From Rubricella aquisinus (GTDB lineage: Bacteria > Pseudomonadota > Alphaproteobacteria > Rhodobacterales > Rhodobacteraceae): DNA of 64,000 bases. The notes under the pieces were generated by a model. The model saw nothing but the letters and a program-made list of their open reading frames with translations, did no database searches and had not been told where the DNA came from. Every line of letters starts with the position of its first letter. The first letter of the stretch is position 1. Shown here in pieces: positions 36,412 through 46,458 of the stretch. The stretch covers positions 62,001-126,000 of the forward strand of contig NZ_JACIJS010000008.1 in assembly GCF_014199445.1 (NCBI RefSeq), written 5' to 3'. The position numbers and the translations under genes are program-made.

Positions 36412-37655
36412 GCGACTTTCAGACCGACGTGCGCGTGGCCATGGCGCAGATGCGGGAGGCCTTTCCCGAAACACCGCTCCAGCGCAGCAGTTTCCTGTCG
36501 GACCGCTACGGCGCGGAGATTTGGCTCAAACGCGAGGATCTGACGGAGGTGCGCAGCTACAAACTGCGCGGCGCGTTTGCGTTCTTCACCCGTGCCTTGG
36601 CTGAAGGGCGCGCGACCCGGTTCGCCTGTGCGAGTGCGGGCAATCACGCGCAGGGCTTTGCATGGTGCTGCGCACGGATGGGGGTGACGGGCACCATCTT
36701 CATGCCGTCCACCACGCCGGGCCAGAAGGTGGAAAAGACGAAAGCCTTTGGCGGCGATGCGGTGGATATCCAGCTTGTCGGAGATTTCTTTGACGATTGC
36801 CTCGGGGCGGCAAAGGCGTTTGTCGCAGAAACCGGGGCATGTTTCGTGCCCCCCTTTGACGCGCCCGAAACGATCCTTGGTCAGGCGACGGTCACGGCGG
36901 AGATACTCGACCAGTTGGGCCATGCGCCCGACATGCTGGTCATGCCGGTGGGGGGCGGTGGGCTGTCCGCTGGGGCGCGGAAATATCTGCAGGCTGTCGG
37001 GGCGCCAACCGAACTCTTGCTGGTGGAGCCCGGCACCGCCCCGTCCCTCGCCAAGGCGCTGGAGCATGGCGCGCCGTTCCGCCTGCCCAAGATCAGCAAT
37101 TTTGTCGATGGCGCGGCGGTGGCGGAAATCGGCTCTCACCCCTTTGCCGCGTTGAAAGGTATGCGGCGCGCGGATGTGTTCGCGGTGCCGGAGGATCGGC
37201 TTTGCGGAACGCTCGTCGAACTCCTCAACAGCGAAGGGATCGTATTGGAGCCCGCGGGCGCGCTGGCCATCGACGTGTTGCAGGATATCGAGCCAGAGCG
37301 GCTCGCGGGCAAAACGGTGGTCTGTGCGGCCTCGGGAGGCAATTTCGACTTCGAACGCCTGCCGGAGGTCAAGGAACGCGCGCTGCGCTATCGTGGGCTC
37401 AAAAAATACTACGTCATCCGCCTGCCCCAACGGCCCGGCGCGCTGAAGGACTTTTTGCTGATGCTGGGGCCAAAGGACGATATCTTCCGGTTTGAGTATC
37501 TGAAAAAGAGCGCCCGAAATTTCGGCTCGGTGCTGATCGGGATCGATACGGACAAGGCGGAGAATTTCGAGCGGCTTGTTACGCAGATGGACGCCTATGG
37601 CATCGGCTGGCGCGACATCACGGACAGCGCGGACCTTGTGGACCTGATCGTATAA
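36408..37655 (+). CDS. ilvA: Threonine ammonia-lyase (threonine deaminase)
   Basis: This 415-residue PLP enzyme converts threonine to 2-oxobutyrate for isoleucine synthesis. The PLP lysine is in VRSYKLRGAFAFF (about residue 53). The glycine-rich phosphate loop is VMPVGGGGLSAGARK. The last 85 residues (KKYYVIRLPQRPGALKDFLLMLGP and on) are one ACT-like regulatory domain, so isoleucine feedback is expected. The ATG at 36408 overlaps the zapE stop; the in-frame codon at 36396 lies inside zapE and is less likely. Confidence 0.95.
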   Translation: MSDFQTDVRVAMAQMREAFPETPLQRSSFLSDRYGAEIWLKREDLTEVRSYKLRGAFAFFTRALAEGRATRFACASAGNHAQGFAWCCARMGVTGTIFMPSTTPGQKVEKTKAFGGDAVDIQLVGDFFDDCLGAAKAFVAETGACFVPPFDAPETILGQATVTAEILDQLGHAPDMLVMPVGGGGLSAGARKYLQAVGAPTELLLVEPGTAPSLAKALEHGAPFRLPKISNFVDGAAVAEIGSHPFAALKGMRRADVFAVPEDRLCGTLVELLNSEGIVLEPAGALAIDVLQDIEPERLAGKTVVCAASGGNFDFERLPEVKERALRYRGLKKYYVIRLPQRPGALKDFLLMLGPKDDIFRFEYLKKSARNFGSVLIGIDTDKAENFERLVTQMDAYGIGWRDITDSADLVDLIV

Positions 37656-37660
37656 CGGCG

Positions 37661-37753
37661 CGCTCCCGCACGTCGCTGACGCTCCCTTTGGGCGGAGCCG
37701 CCCGCTGACGCGGGCGGATGCCTCCGGCGGGGTATATTTGAAGAAAGTGAATT
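37661..37753 (+). repeat. Dispersed intergenic repeat, copy 5 (uninterrupted)
   Basis: Five bases after the ilvA stop, CGCTCCCGCACGTC (37661-37674), CTCCCTTTGGG, a perfect 8-bp hairpin (37698-37705 with 37710-37717, loop TGAC) and the tail TGCCTCCGGCGGGG to GAAGAAAGTGAATT follow in the same order as at 680-772. This is the unoccupied form of the site hit by the IS200-like element near 768. Confidence 0.8.
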
Positions 37754-37895
37754 GGACTTGGTGGAGCAAGAGCAGCCCCCCGCGATTCGGTCGTGGGTCA
37801 AGGTCCGAGGAACGAGCGGCCTTGACGCGCGGGCGAATCGTGGCACCTACAATTGAGCAGGTGATTTGAGGAACAGACCTGTTCCTCAAACACCT
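37747..37895 (+). repeat. Two-hairpin repeat module, copy 2
   Basis: This copy is continuous with repeat copy 5. The large stem CGATTCG/CGAATCG with inner GTCAAGG/CCTTGAC is unchanged from 1199-1256. The second hairpin is TTTGAGGAACA 37865-37875 with TGTTCCTCAAA 37880-37890, extended by AGGTG 37859-37863 with CACCT 37891-37895, where copy 1 has GAAGCG/CGCTTC. The rest of the gap to 38081 contains a perfect 10-bp hairpin, CAAACGCTGC/GCAGCGTTTG (37968-37990), and an inverted fragment of the same GCTGACGCTCC motif, but no gene. Confidence 0.75.
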
Positions 37896-38081
37896 CAGCG
37901 CAATCTTTCTTCCTCGCGGCGCAGCCGGCCTTTCCCGGCGCTTCATTTCATTCCGCGCGTTCGGGCGCAAACGCTGCCCTGCAGCGTTTGTCTCTCGCCC
38001 TCACCCCAACGGGAGGAAGGAGCGTCAGCGACTGAACGACGGGCGGGAGGGCTGCCCTTTCAATTAGGACAGTTTAGTTGG

Positions 38082-39014
38082 TCAATATCCCGTCGCGCGG
38101 TCCACCACGTTGAGCAGAGCCGCCCCATTCAGATGACGGTGGATGTTTTCCATCACCGTTCTCGCCGCCGATACCGGACGGGTTTCGGAGGCAATATGGG
38201 GCGTGACCGTCACACACGGATGCTGCCAATAGGCATGCTCGGGCGGGAGCGGTTCGGCGCGAAATACGTCAAGCGTCGCGTGGCCGACCTGCCCCGTATC
38301 AAGCGCAGAAAGCAATGCCTCATCGTCAATCAGAGTACCGCGTCCCGGATTGATGATCACCGCCCCACGGGGCAGGAGGGCGAGGCTTTCAGCATTCAAC
38401 GTGTTCTCCGTCTGGGGCGTTGCGGGCAGGAGCAGCACCACGATCTCCGCCTGTGACAGCACTTGGCGCAGTCCATCCTCCCCGGAATAGCAGGACACAC
38501 CAGAGATATCCTTCGGCCGCCGGGACCAGCCTAGGGTGTTGAACTGCAACTGCGCCAACATCTGCGCGCAGGCCGACCCGAGCGCGCCAAGCCCCAGCAC
38601 CGCCACCCTGCGGTCCCGCGCCAGCGGTGGCACCACATCATTGCGCCACACGCCATCCTGTCCCTGAATATGCGCATCCATGCCCAGATGGTGACGCAGC
38701 ACATGGCCGGTGACCCATTCGACCATGCCCTCCGTCAGGCCCGGATCGACCATACGGCACAGCGGTACTTGCAAGGTTGTGTTGCCAACGATGCTTTCCA
38801 CCCCGGCCCACAGGCTCAGCACCGCTTTCAGGCGGGTATAGGGGCGGAAATCCTGCACCGTGCTGGCAGGAGAATAGATCAGGTAATCCACCTCAGCAGG
38901 GTCCGCTTCCAGAACCAGATCAGCACTCACCCCGAGGTCAGCCATGGATTGGCGCAAGGGTGCCTCATAGGCCGCCCAATCGGCGCGTTTTGCCGCAAAC
39001 AGGATCGTGGTCAT
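38082..39014 (-). CDS. ghrA: Glyoxylate/hydroxypyruvate reductase A
   Basis: This 310-residue D-isomer-specific 2-hydroxyacid dehydrogenase of the GhrA type has the NAD(P) motif VAVLGLGALGSACAQMLA, then LLLPATPQTENTLNAESLALLPRGAVIINPGRGTLID with the catalytic arginine, and the catalytic histidine in VTVTPHIASET. It reduces glyoxylate and hydroxypyruvate. The ATG at 39014 overlaps the rodA stop (ATGA), so it is translated from the cell-shape operon message although its function is metabolic. Confidence 0.9.
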   Translation of the reverse strand: MTTILFAAKRADWAAYEAPLRQSMADLGVSADLVLEADPAEVDYLIYSPASTVQDFRPYTRLKAVLSLWAGVESIVGNTTLQVPLCRMVDPGLTEGMVEWVTGHVLRHHLGMDAHIQGQDGVWRNDVVPPLARDRRVAVLGLGALGSACAQMLAQLQFNTLGWSRRPKDISGVSCYSGEDGLRQVLSQAEIVVLLLPATPQTENTLNAESLALLPRGAVIINPGRGTLIDDEALLSALDTGQVGHATLDVFRAEPLPPEHAYWQHPCVTVTPHIASETRPVSAARTVMENIHRHLNGAALLNVVDRATGY

Positions 39015-40165
39015 TGGTAGCCTCGTCTGGGGCGGTGGACATGCGCGCATTGGATCAGGCCAAACGCGCCCAGCAGCACCAGCATCGCCGACCCGCCATA
39101 GCTGACCAGCGGCAGCGGCACGCCGACCACGGGTGCCAGCCCCATCACCATCGCCATATTCACCACGAAAAAGAAGAAGAACGTCGCCGTTAGCCCGCCC
39201 GTCAAGAGCGCGCCAAACCGATCCCGGTTGCGGTAGGCCGACACCGAACAGAACACGATGATCAGCGTGTAGAGCAACAGCAGCGACAGCCCCCCGATCA
39301 GGCCCAACTCCTCCGCCAGAATGGTGAAGATGAAATCGGTGTGCTTTTCGGGCAGGAAGTTAAGCCGGCTTTGCGTGCCTTCCATCAGCCCGCGCCCGGA
39401 TATCCCGCCTGAGCCTGCCGCGATCTTGGCCTGCGTGATATGATAGCCGGAGCCAAGCGGATCGAGGGAGGGGTCGAGGAATGTCTCGATCCGGCGATAC
39501 TGGTAATCCTTGAGGATTTGCCATTCCGTCCCGCGTGACGTCATCACGGCGGTAACCAACCCGACCGCCCCAAGGATCGCGGGCCCGAAATACCACCAAC
39601 TGACACCCGCGAGGAACATCACCACCCCGCCCCCTGCCGCGAGCAGGATCGCTGTGCCGAGGTCAGGCTGGCTCAGGACCAGCGCGACCGGGATCGCGGT
39701 CAATGCAAGCGGCAACAGGACCCAGAACGGGCGCGAAACCTTCTCCGGCTCCAGCCACGCGTAATATTGCGCCAGCACCATCACGAGCGCGACCTTCATC
39801 ACCTCGGATGGTTGTAACAGGATAAAGCCAAGGTCGATCCAGCGCTGCGCGCCCTTGCCCACTTCGCCCACGAATTCCACGGCGACAAGCAGGCCCAGCG
39901 CGCCCAGATAGGCGAAGATAGACATGCTTTTCCAGAAATTCAGCGGCGTCAGGGCCACGATGAACATAACAGTCAGGCCAATCGCGAAGCGCGTCATCTG
40001 CTGGCGCGCCCATGGATCAAGCGACCCGCCCGCCACGGAATAGAGCATCACAAACCCCATGCAGCACACCGCCACGACAAGCACCATCAGCGGCCAATGC
40101 ATATAAAGGAGCTTGGCAAGGCCCGTCGGCGCGGGCTTGGCATTCATCTGTTCGTAATAGACCAT
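39011..40165 (-). CDS. rodA: Rod-shape SEDS glycosyltransferase RodA
   Basis: The protein has 384 residues and about ten membrane helices. SEDS-family signatures are GKGAQRWIDLGFILLQPSEVMKVALV, LSQPDLGTAILLA, LNFLPEKHTDFIFTILAEELGLIGG and the C-terminal GVPLPLVSYGGSAML. It polymerises lipid II glycan strands during elongation, together with penicillin-binding protein 2, whose gene ends three bases upstream. It is the fifth gene of mreB-mreC-mreD-mrdA-rodA. Confidence 0.96.
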   Translation of the reverse strand: MVYYEQMNAKPAPTGLAKLLYMHWPLMVLVVAVCCMGFVMLYSVAGGSLDPWARQQMTRFAIGLTVMFIVALTPLNFWKSMSIFAYLGALGLLVAVEFVGEVGKGAQRWIDLGFILLQPSEVMKVALVMVLAQYYAWLEPEKVSRPFWVLLPLALTAIPVALVLSQPDLGTAILLAAGGGVVMFLAGVSWWYFGPAILGAVGLVTAVMTSRGTEWQILKDYQYRRIETFLDPSLDPLGSGYHITQAKIAAGSGGISGRGLMEGTQSRLNFLPEKHTDFIFTILAEELGLIGGLSLLLLYTLIIVFCSVSAYRNRDRFGALLTGGLTATFFFFFVVNMAMVMGLAPVVGVPLPLVSYGGSAMLVLLGAFGLIQCAHVHRPRRGYQ

Positions 40166-40167
40166 GC

Positions 40168-42114
40168 TCAGGCCCGCCCTGATCCGGCGCTGCGGGGTGG
40201 CGCAGTGCTGCTGGCGGGGATGGAGCGGCGCTGCTCCTCAATCTCTTCGCGCAGGGCGGGGGGATAGGCCTCCAACGGGGGCAAGCCGCCATAAAGCGCG
40301 CGCATCAGGATGTCCCGCGCGATGGGGGCTGCGGCAGCCGACCCGCTGCCGCCATGCTCGACCACCACGGACACCGCGTATTTCGGATCGTCATAGGGCG
40401 CGTAGCCCACAAACAGCGCGTGATCGCGGCGGTTCCATGGCAGATCCTCGTTGCGGAACACGCCTGCGCGCCGCTCGGCCTCCGAAATGCGGCGGACTTG
40501 GCTGGTGCCTGTCTTGCCCGCGAGGATCATCTCCGCATCCGCGATGCGAGAGGAATAGGCGGTGCCGCGCCGCTCATTCGATACGGCAAACATCCCGTCG
40601 CGGACCGCGCGCAGCCCCCGTTCGGACACCTCAAGCGGTGGCGCGGGCTGGGGCTGGATCAACCGTCCATCAATGGAGCGCAACAGCGTCGCCTCCACCG
40701 CGCGGCCCGTCGCGAGACGCGCGGTCATGATCGCCAATTGCACGGGAGAGGCCAGCATGAAGCCCTGCCCGATCCCGGAATTGAGCGTGTCGCCGCCCTG
40801 CCATGCTTCCCCCCTGACGGCAGCTTTCCAGCCGCGCGTCGGGGTCAGACCAGCAGCCACCGCAGGCAAGGGCAGATCGGGCCGGATGCCCAGCCCGAAT
40901 TTGTTGGCAAAGGCGGTCAGCCTGTCCATCCCGATACGCTGCGCGATGTCGTAGTAGTAGATGTCACAGGAATGCTTGATGCTGTCGCGCAGGTTCATAT
41001 GACCATGCCCGCCCCGCCGCCAGCAGTGGAACCGCTGATTGCCCAGCATCATCGAGCCATTGCAGAAAATCTCCTCCTCCGGGTCCACAAGGCCAAGCTC
41101 AATCGCGGCAAGTGCCACGATCATCTTGAACGTGGAGCCGGGCGGATAGGCACCCGAAACGGTCTTGTTATACATCGGGCGATGATCGTCGCTGTTCAGC
41201 CGATCCCAATCGCGCTGCGAGATGCCAAAGACGAAATTATTGGGATCGAAACTGGGCGCGGAGGCAAGTGCGAGCAATTCGCCCGTATGCACATCCATCA
41301 CGGTGGCAGCCGCACTTTCCTCCCCCATGCGGCTCAGTGCATAGGCTTGCAAACCGTAGTCGATGGTAAGCTGCATATCCGCGCCGCTGCGCCCTTCGGC
41401 ACGGTCAAGCTCGCGGATCACCCGGCCCACGGCGTTGACCTCGATCCGGCTGGTGCCTGCCTGCCCGCGCAGGGTGTCCTCGTGCCGCCGCTCAACACCC
41501 GATTTGCCGATCTGGAAATCGGGGATCTGAAGCAGCGGATCCGGGTCTTCGATCTGGCTCAAATCCCAGTCCGACACTGGCCCGACATAGCCCACGAGAT
41601 GCGCGAATTCCGGCCCGTGGGGGTAGTGGCGCGACAGGCCCACTTCCGGCGAAATGCCCGGCAACGCGGGCGCATTGGCCGAGACGCGGGCGAAATCCTC
41701 CCATGTCATATGCTCAAGCACCGCCACGGGCACAAACGCCGCGCGGGAGGCCACATCGCGCAGCACCCGTTCCCGCCGCTCCGGGCTGATCTCAACGATC
41801 TGAGCGAGACGATTGAGCACATCCTCCACATCGCGCGCCTGTTCGCGGACGATGACGATACGGTAATTCTGCTGATTGATGGCGAGCGGCTCACCGTTGC
41901 GGTCGAAAATGAGGCCGCGCGCGGGCGGGATCAGGCGCAGGTTGATGCGGTTTTCTTCGGCCAGAAGCCGGTATTTGTCGGCCTCGACCACCTGCAATTG
42001 TCGCATCCGCCAGGCGAGCGTGCCGACAAGCGCGAGTTGCAGGCCCAAAAGCAGCACACCCCGGCGCGAAAATCGCCGCTGGGTCGGTTCCGGCGTCTGT
42101 GTCTTTTTGCTCAT
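40168..42114 (-). CDS. mrdA: Penicillin-binding protein 2 (peptidoglycan transpeptidase)
   Basis: This 648-residue class B PBP has one N-terminal membrane helix (about residues 20-38, GVLLLGLQLALVGTLAWRM), a dimerisation domain with PPARGLIFDRNGEPLA, and the transpeptidase domain. The catalytic SxxK serine is in SGAYPPGSTFKMIVALA, SxN lies in SCDIYYYD, and the KTG motif is in ILAGKTGTSQV. It cross-links peptidoglycan during elongation with RodA. I chose the ATG at 42114, overlapping the mreD stop; a longer frame to 42183 lies inside mreD. Confidence 0.95.
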   Translation of the reverse strand: MSKKTQTPEPTQRRFSRRGVLLLGLQLALVGTLAWRMRQLQVVEADKYRLLAEENRINLRLIPPARGLIFDRNGEPLAINQQNYRIVIVREQARDVEDVLNRLAQIVEISPERRERVLRDVASRAAFVPVAVLEHMTWEDFARVSANAPALPGISPEVGLSRHYPHGPEFAHLVGYVGPVSDWDLSQIEDPDPLLQIPDFQIGKSGVERRHEDTLRGQAGTSRIEVNAVGRVIRELDRAEGRSGADMQLTIDYGLQAYALSRMGEESAAATVMDVHTGELLALASAPSFDPNNFVFGISQRDWDRLNSDDHRPMYNKTVSGAYPPGSTFKMIVALAAIELGLVDPEEEIFCNGSMMLGNQRFHCWRRGGHGHMNLRDSIKHSCDIYYYDIAQRIGMDRLTAFANKFGLGIRPDLPLPAVAAGLTPTRGWKAAVRGEAWQGGDTLNSGIGQGFMLASPVQLAIMTARLATGRAVEATLLRSIDGRLIQPQPAPPLEVSERGLRAVRDGMFAVSNERRGTAYSSRIADAEMILAGKTGTSQVRRISEAERRAGVFRNEDLPWNRRDHALFVGYAPYDDPKYAVSVVVEHGGSGSAAAAPIARDILMRALYGGLPPLEAYPPALREEIEEQRRSIPASSTAPPRSAGSGRA

Positions 42115-42623
42115 TCGGTTTGCCTCCGACCACGCCCAATGCGCAGCGCCGCCCGCACCGCGCCCGCGAGCAACGGATAGCATAGCGCGGTCACGACCGC
42201 ATTGATCAGCACCATCATCGTGTCAGGGCGCGCAGCGAAGGTGATCATCAGCACGCCCAGTTGCGCCAGACTGCCAAGGAGGATCAGGAGGCTCACAAAC
42301 ACCCATTCGAGAAGGAATGGCACGCCTGCAGGCTGACGGCGCAGCACCTCCGTGATCAGGAGGAGCGTCAGCGCGCCCAGCCCCACGGGCCGCCCGAGCA
42401 TCAGATCGGCAATCAGACCAATGGCGAACATCAGGATCATCGGCGCGGATTGCGGATGGCGCAACGCCCAAGCGCAGGCAAGGCACAGCACCAGATCGGG
42501 CACCGCAAAGCCGCTCGTCGCCGGGCGCAGCGGCATCAGCGACACGGCCAGCAAGAGTGCAGCGAGCGTCGTCAGCACAACCGCCGCGAACGCATGCCGC
42601 AGGATGGGTGTGGTGTCACTCAT
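42111..42623 (-). CDS. mreD: Rod-shape-determining protein MreD
   Basis: This 170-residue protein has about five membrane helices (for example AFAAVVLTTLAALLLAVSLM, LVLCLACAWALR and FLLEWVFVSLLILLGSLAQLGVLMI). The RPVGLGALTLLLITEVLRRQ segment fits MreD. It is part of the elongasome that links MreB to wall synthesis. Its ATG at 42623 lies inside the end of mreC (8-base overlap), and its stop overlaps mrdA. The sequence is poorly conserved, so the name rests partly on gene order. Confidence 0.9.
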   Translation of the reverse strand: MSDTTPILRHAFAAVVLTTLAALLLAVSLMPLRPATSGFAVPDLVLCLACAWALRHPQSAPMILMFAIGLIADLMLGRPVGLGALTLLLITEVLRRQPAGVPFLLEWVFVSLLILLGSLAQLGVLMITFAARPDTMMVLINAVVTALCYPLLAGAVRAALRIGRGRRQTE

Positions 42624-43512
42624 TGACCACGCCCTCCTCCGTCGGGGACGCAGGCAGGGCCGCACCGATCAGGCCGCCCGGCCCTTCCACCGATTGCGGC
42701 GGGCGGAAGTTGAGGATCCGGACGAATTCGAGCCGGGCATACTCCGCCGCCGGGCGCACGCGCAGGCGGTTTTCGCTGTCGCGCACCACCACGCCGACCA
42801 AGAGATCGGGCGGCAACACCCGCCCGTCACCCGATGTCATCACCCGGTCGCCGGGGCGCACCCGCTCGGGCGCCTCCACGAACTGGACAAGGGGCATTCC
42901 GGTATTGTCGCCCGTCACCACCGCCCGCTGCCCGGTGCGCTGCAACACCACCGGCACGCGGCTGTTGATATCCGTGAGGTAGATGATGCGGCTCGTCTCC
43001 TCCCCCACACCGGACACCCGGCCCACAAGGCCAAGCCCGTCCATCGCGGCGGCACCGTCCTGCACCCCGTTGCGACGGCCCACATTCACAAGCCCGCTTT
43101 GACTGAACGGCCCGCCCGTGTCGGTCAGCACTTCCCCCGTGACAAACCGCATCTGCGGCGACAGGCGCACATTGTTGAGCGCGCGCAGGCGGGCATTGCG
43201 CTGCTCCAACTGGATCGCGGCCTCCCGCCAGCCGCGCAGATCCTGCACCTCCCGGCGCAATTCCTGATTTTCCTCATAGACCCGGACATAGGATTCGAAA
43301 TCCTCCGCCATCCGGGTCAGCGTGGCGGCGGGGCGGCTTGTCCAGTCAAACGCCGGGAACACCGCGTCGGCCACCGCCATGCGCAACCGCTCCACCCGTG
43401 GATTGTCGATCCGCCACAGGGCAAACAGGGCGACAGACAGGATGATCAGCAGGCCAAGGATGACCTGCCGCGTCATACGCCATACGTCCTGATCGCTTTG
43501 CGATTGCGCCAA
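42616..43512 (-). CDS. mreC: Rod-shape-determining protein MreC
   Basis: This 298-residue protein has one N-terminal membrane helix (about residues 16-34, QVILGLLIILSVALFALW) and a periplasmic coiled coil (EDFESYVRVYEENQELRREVQDLRGWREAAIQLEQRNARLRAL). The beta domains of MreC follow (GEVLTDTGGPFSQSGLVNVGRRNGVQDGAAAM and VTGDNTGMPLVQFV). It connects MreB inside the cell to PBP2 outside. A 7-bp intercistronic hairpin (43532-43552) separates it from mreB. Confidence 0.95.
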   Translation of the reverse strand: MAQSQSDQDVWRMTRQVILGLLIILSVALFALWRIDNPRVERLRMAVADAVFPAFDWTSRPAATLTRMAEDFESYVRVYEENQELRREVQDLRGWREAAIQLEQRNARLRALNNVRLSPQMRFVTGEVLTDTGGPFSQSGLVNVGRRNGVQDGAAAMDGLGLVGRVSGVGEETSRIIYLTDINSRVPVVLQRTGQRAVVTGDNTGMPLVQFVEAPERVRPGDRVMTSGDGRVLPPDLLVGVVVRDSENRLRVRPAAEYARLEFVRILNFRPPQSVEGPGGLIGAALPASPTEEGVVNE

Positions 43513-43531
43513 AATGGCCTCCGATCCGCAT

Positions 43532-43552
43532 CACTGCCAGGGGGAGGCAGTG
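43532..43552 (-). other. Intercistronic hairpin between mreB and mreC
   Basis: CACTGCC (43532-43538) pairs with GGCAGTG (43546-43552) around a seven-base loop. No T run follows on the minus strand, so full termination is unlikely. A partial attenuator or an RNA stability element that keeps MreB above MreC is possible. Confidence 0.5.
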
Positions 43553-43556
43553 CGTG

Positions 43557-44630
<1,074 letters not shown>

Positions 44631-44791
44631 TCACGCTCACCGGGGATTTCGCCTGTTTGACAAGCGTTATACGTCCGCGCAGGACAGCAGGTAAAGGGCA
44701 TGCTGCACCGCAATGGGTTTGAAACGTGGCGTTTTGTCGATTTGCCGGTGGTTGTTCGGAATTTGGCGCGGCCTTCGGCGTCTTTGCTCCG

Positions 44792-44827
44792 AAAAACCGG
44801 GGCTGCCTGATTTCAGACACCCCCGGT
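44792..44827 (-). terminator. Intrinsic terminator of leuA
   Basis: On the minus strand ACCGGGGG and CCCCGG form a stem that also encloses CTGA/TCAG, followed by five T residues. It begins 15 bases after the leuA stop codon. Confidence 0.9.
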
Positions 44828-44841
44828 GGTGATCATTGGTC

Positions 44842-46398
44842 TTAGGCCGTGCTGACTGCGTTTGGCACGACTTTCTCACGCCGCACGACCAGCTTGTTTA
44901 GCGCCCCGATATAGGCGCGGGCGGAGGCCACGACCGTGTCGGTATCTGCGGATTGGCCCGTGACGATCGCGCCGCCTTCCTCCATCCGCACGGACACGGT
45001 GGCCTGCGCGTCGGTGCCTTCGGTCACGGCGTGCACTTGATAGAGTTGCAAGCGCGCCTCATGCGGGAACATCGCCTTGATCGCATTAAAGGTCGCATCG
45101 ACGGGGCCGTCGCCCGTTGCGGTGGTCGAATGCTCCTGCCCGTCGATGTTGAGAGTCATTTCCGCCTGTTGCGGGCCAGTGGTGCCGCACTGCACGGACA
45201 TGGACACAAGCCGGATATGCTCTTGTCCAGCGGAAGCGTCGGTATCCGACATCAGCGCGATCAGATCGTCGTCATAGACCTCCTTCTTGCGGTCGGCCAA
45301 TTCCTTGAACCGTACGAAAATATCCTTGAGCTGGTTGTCGCCCACCTCATAGCCCAGATCCTTGAGCTTTGAGCGCAGGGCCGCGCGGCCCGAATGCTTG
45401 CCCATGACGATATTCGTCTCTGAGAGGCCGATATCTTCGGGGCGCATGATCTCGAACGTCTCGGCGTTCTTGAGCATACCGTCCTGATGGATGCCGGATT
45501 CGTGGGCAAAGGCGTTCTTACCGACGATTGCCTTGTTATACTGCACGGCAAAGCCGGACACGGCGGCGACACGGCGCGAAATCCCGATAATCTTGGTCGT
45601 GTCGATCCCGGTGCTGTAGGGCATGATGTCATTGCGCACCTTGAGCGCCATGACGACTTCCTCCAGCGCGGTGTTGCCCGCGCGCTCCCCCAGACCATTG
45701 ATCGTGCATTCGATCTGCCGCGCACCCGCCTCGACCGCGGCCAAAGCATTCGCCGTGGCCATGCCCAGATCGTTGTGACAATGGGTGGCGAAGGTGATCT
45801 CATCCGCGCCGGGCACCTCTTCGATCAGCATCCGGATCAGATCGGCGCTTTCGCGGGGCGCAGTATAGCCCACCGTGTCGGGGATGTTGATCGTGGTGGC
45901 CCCGGCCTTGATCGCGATTTCCACGACACGGCGCAGATAGTCATGCTCCGTCCGGGTGGCGTCCATCGGGGACCATTGCACGTTGTCACAAAGATTGCGC
46001 GCGTGGCTGACCGTGTCGTGAATGAGGTCCGCCATCTGATCCTGATCCAAATTCGGGATCGCCCGGTGCAGGGGCGAGGTGCCGATAAAGGTGTGGATGC
46101 GCGGGCGGGCGGCGTGTTTCACGGCCTCCCAACAGCGGTCGATATCCTTGAAATTCGCGCGGCTGAGCCCGCAGATCACGGAGTTTTTCGACCGGCGGGC
46201 GATCTCGCTCACTGCCTGAAAATCCCCTTCGGAGGCGATGGGAAAGCCTGCCTCGATGATATCGACGCCCATCTCATCCAGCATGGAGGCGATCTCCAGC
46301 TTTTCGGTATGGGTCATGGTGGCACCGGGCGATTGTTCGCCGTCGCGCAGGGTCGTGTCGAAAATCAGGACGCGGTCCTGTTCGGATGTGGTGGTCAT
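44842..46398 (-). CDS. leuA: 2-isopropylmalate synthase
   Basis: This 518-residue enzyme condenses 2-oxoisovalerate with acetyl-CoA, the first committed step to leucine. The HMGL-like barrel has FDTTLRDGEQSPGATM (residues 14-29), NIPDTVGYTAPRESADLI and TFATHCHNDLGMATANALAAVEAGARQIE. The C-terminal LeuA dimer domain (about 390-510), which binds leucine for feedback inhibition, is complete. A 13-codon leader rich in leucine codons lies about 90 bases upstream, implying attenuation by leucine supply. Confidence 0.97.
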   Translation of the reverse strand: MTTTSEQDRVLIFDTTLRDGEQSPGATMTHTEKLEIASMLDEMGVDIIEAGFPIASEGDFQAVSEIARRSKNSVICGLSRANFKDIDRCWEAVKHAARPRIHTFIGTSPLHRAIPNLDQDQMADLIHDTVSHARNLCDNVQWSPMDATRTEHDYLRRVVEIAIKAGATTINIPDTVGYTAPRESADLIRMLIEEVPGADEITFATHCHNDLGMATANALAAVEAGARQIECTINGLGERAGNTALEEVVMALKVRNDIMPYSTGIDTTKIIGISRRVAAVSGFAVQYNKAIVGKNAFAHESGIHQDGMLKNAETFEIMRPEDIGLSETNIVMGKHSGRAALRSKLKDLGYEVGDNQLKDIFVRFKELADRKKEVYDDDLIALMSDTDASAGQEHIRLVSMSVQCGTTGPQQAEMTLNIDGQEHSTTATGDGPVDATFNAIKAMFPHEARLQLYQVHAVTEGTDAQATVSVRMEEGGAIVTGQSADTDTVVASARAYIGALNKLVVRREKVVPNAVSTA

Positions 46399-46458
46399 TG
46401 GAATGGTCCTTAGTCTGTCAGAATGTCCGGTGTGTTTCGGCGCGGCCCGGTGATCCCC

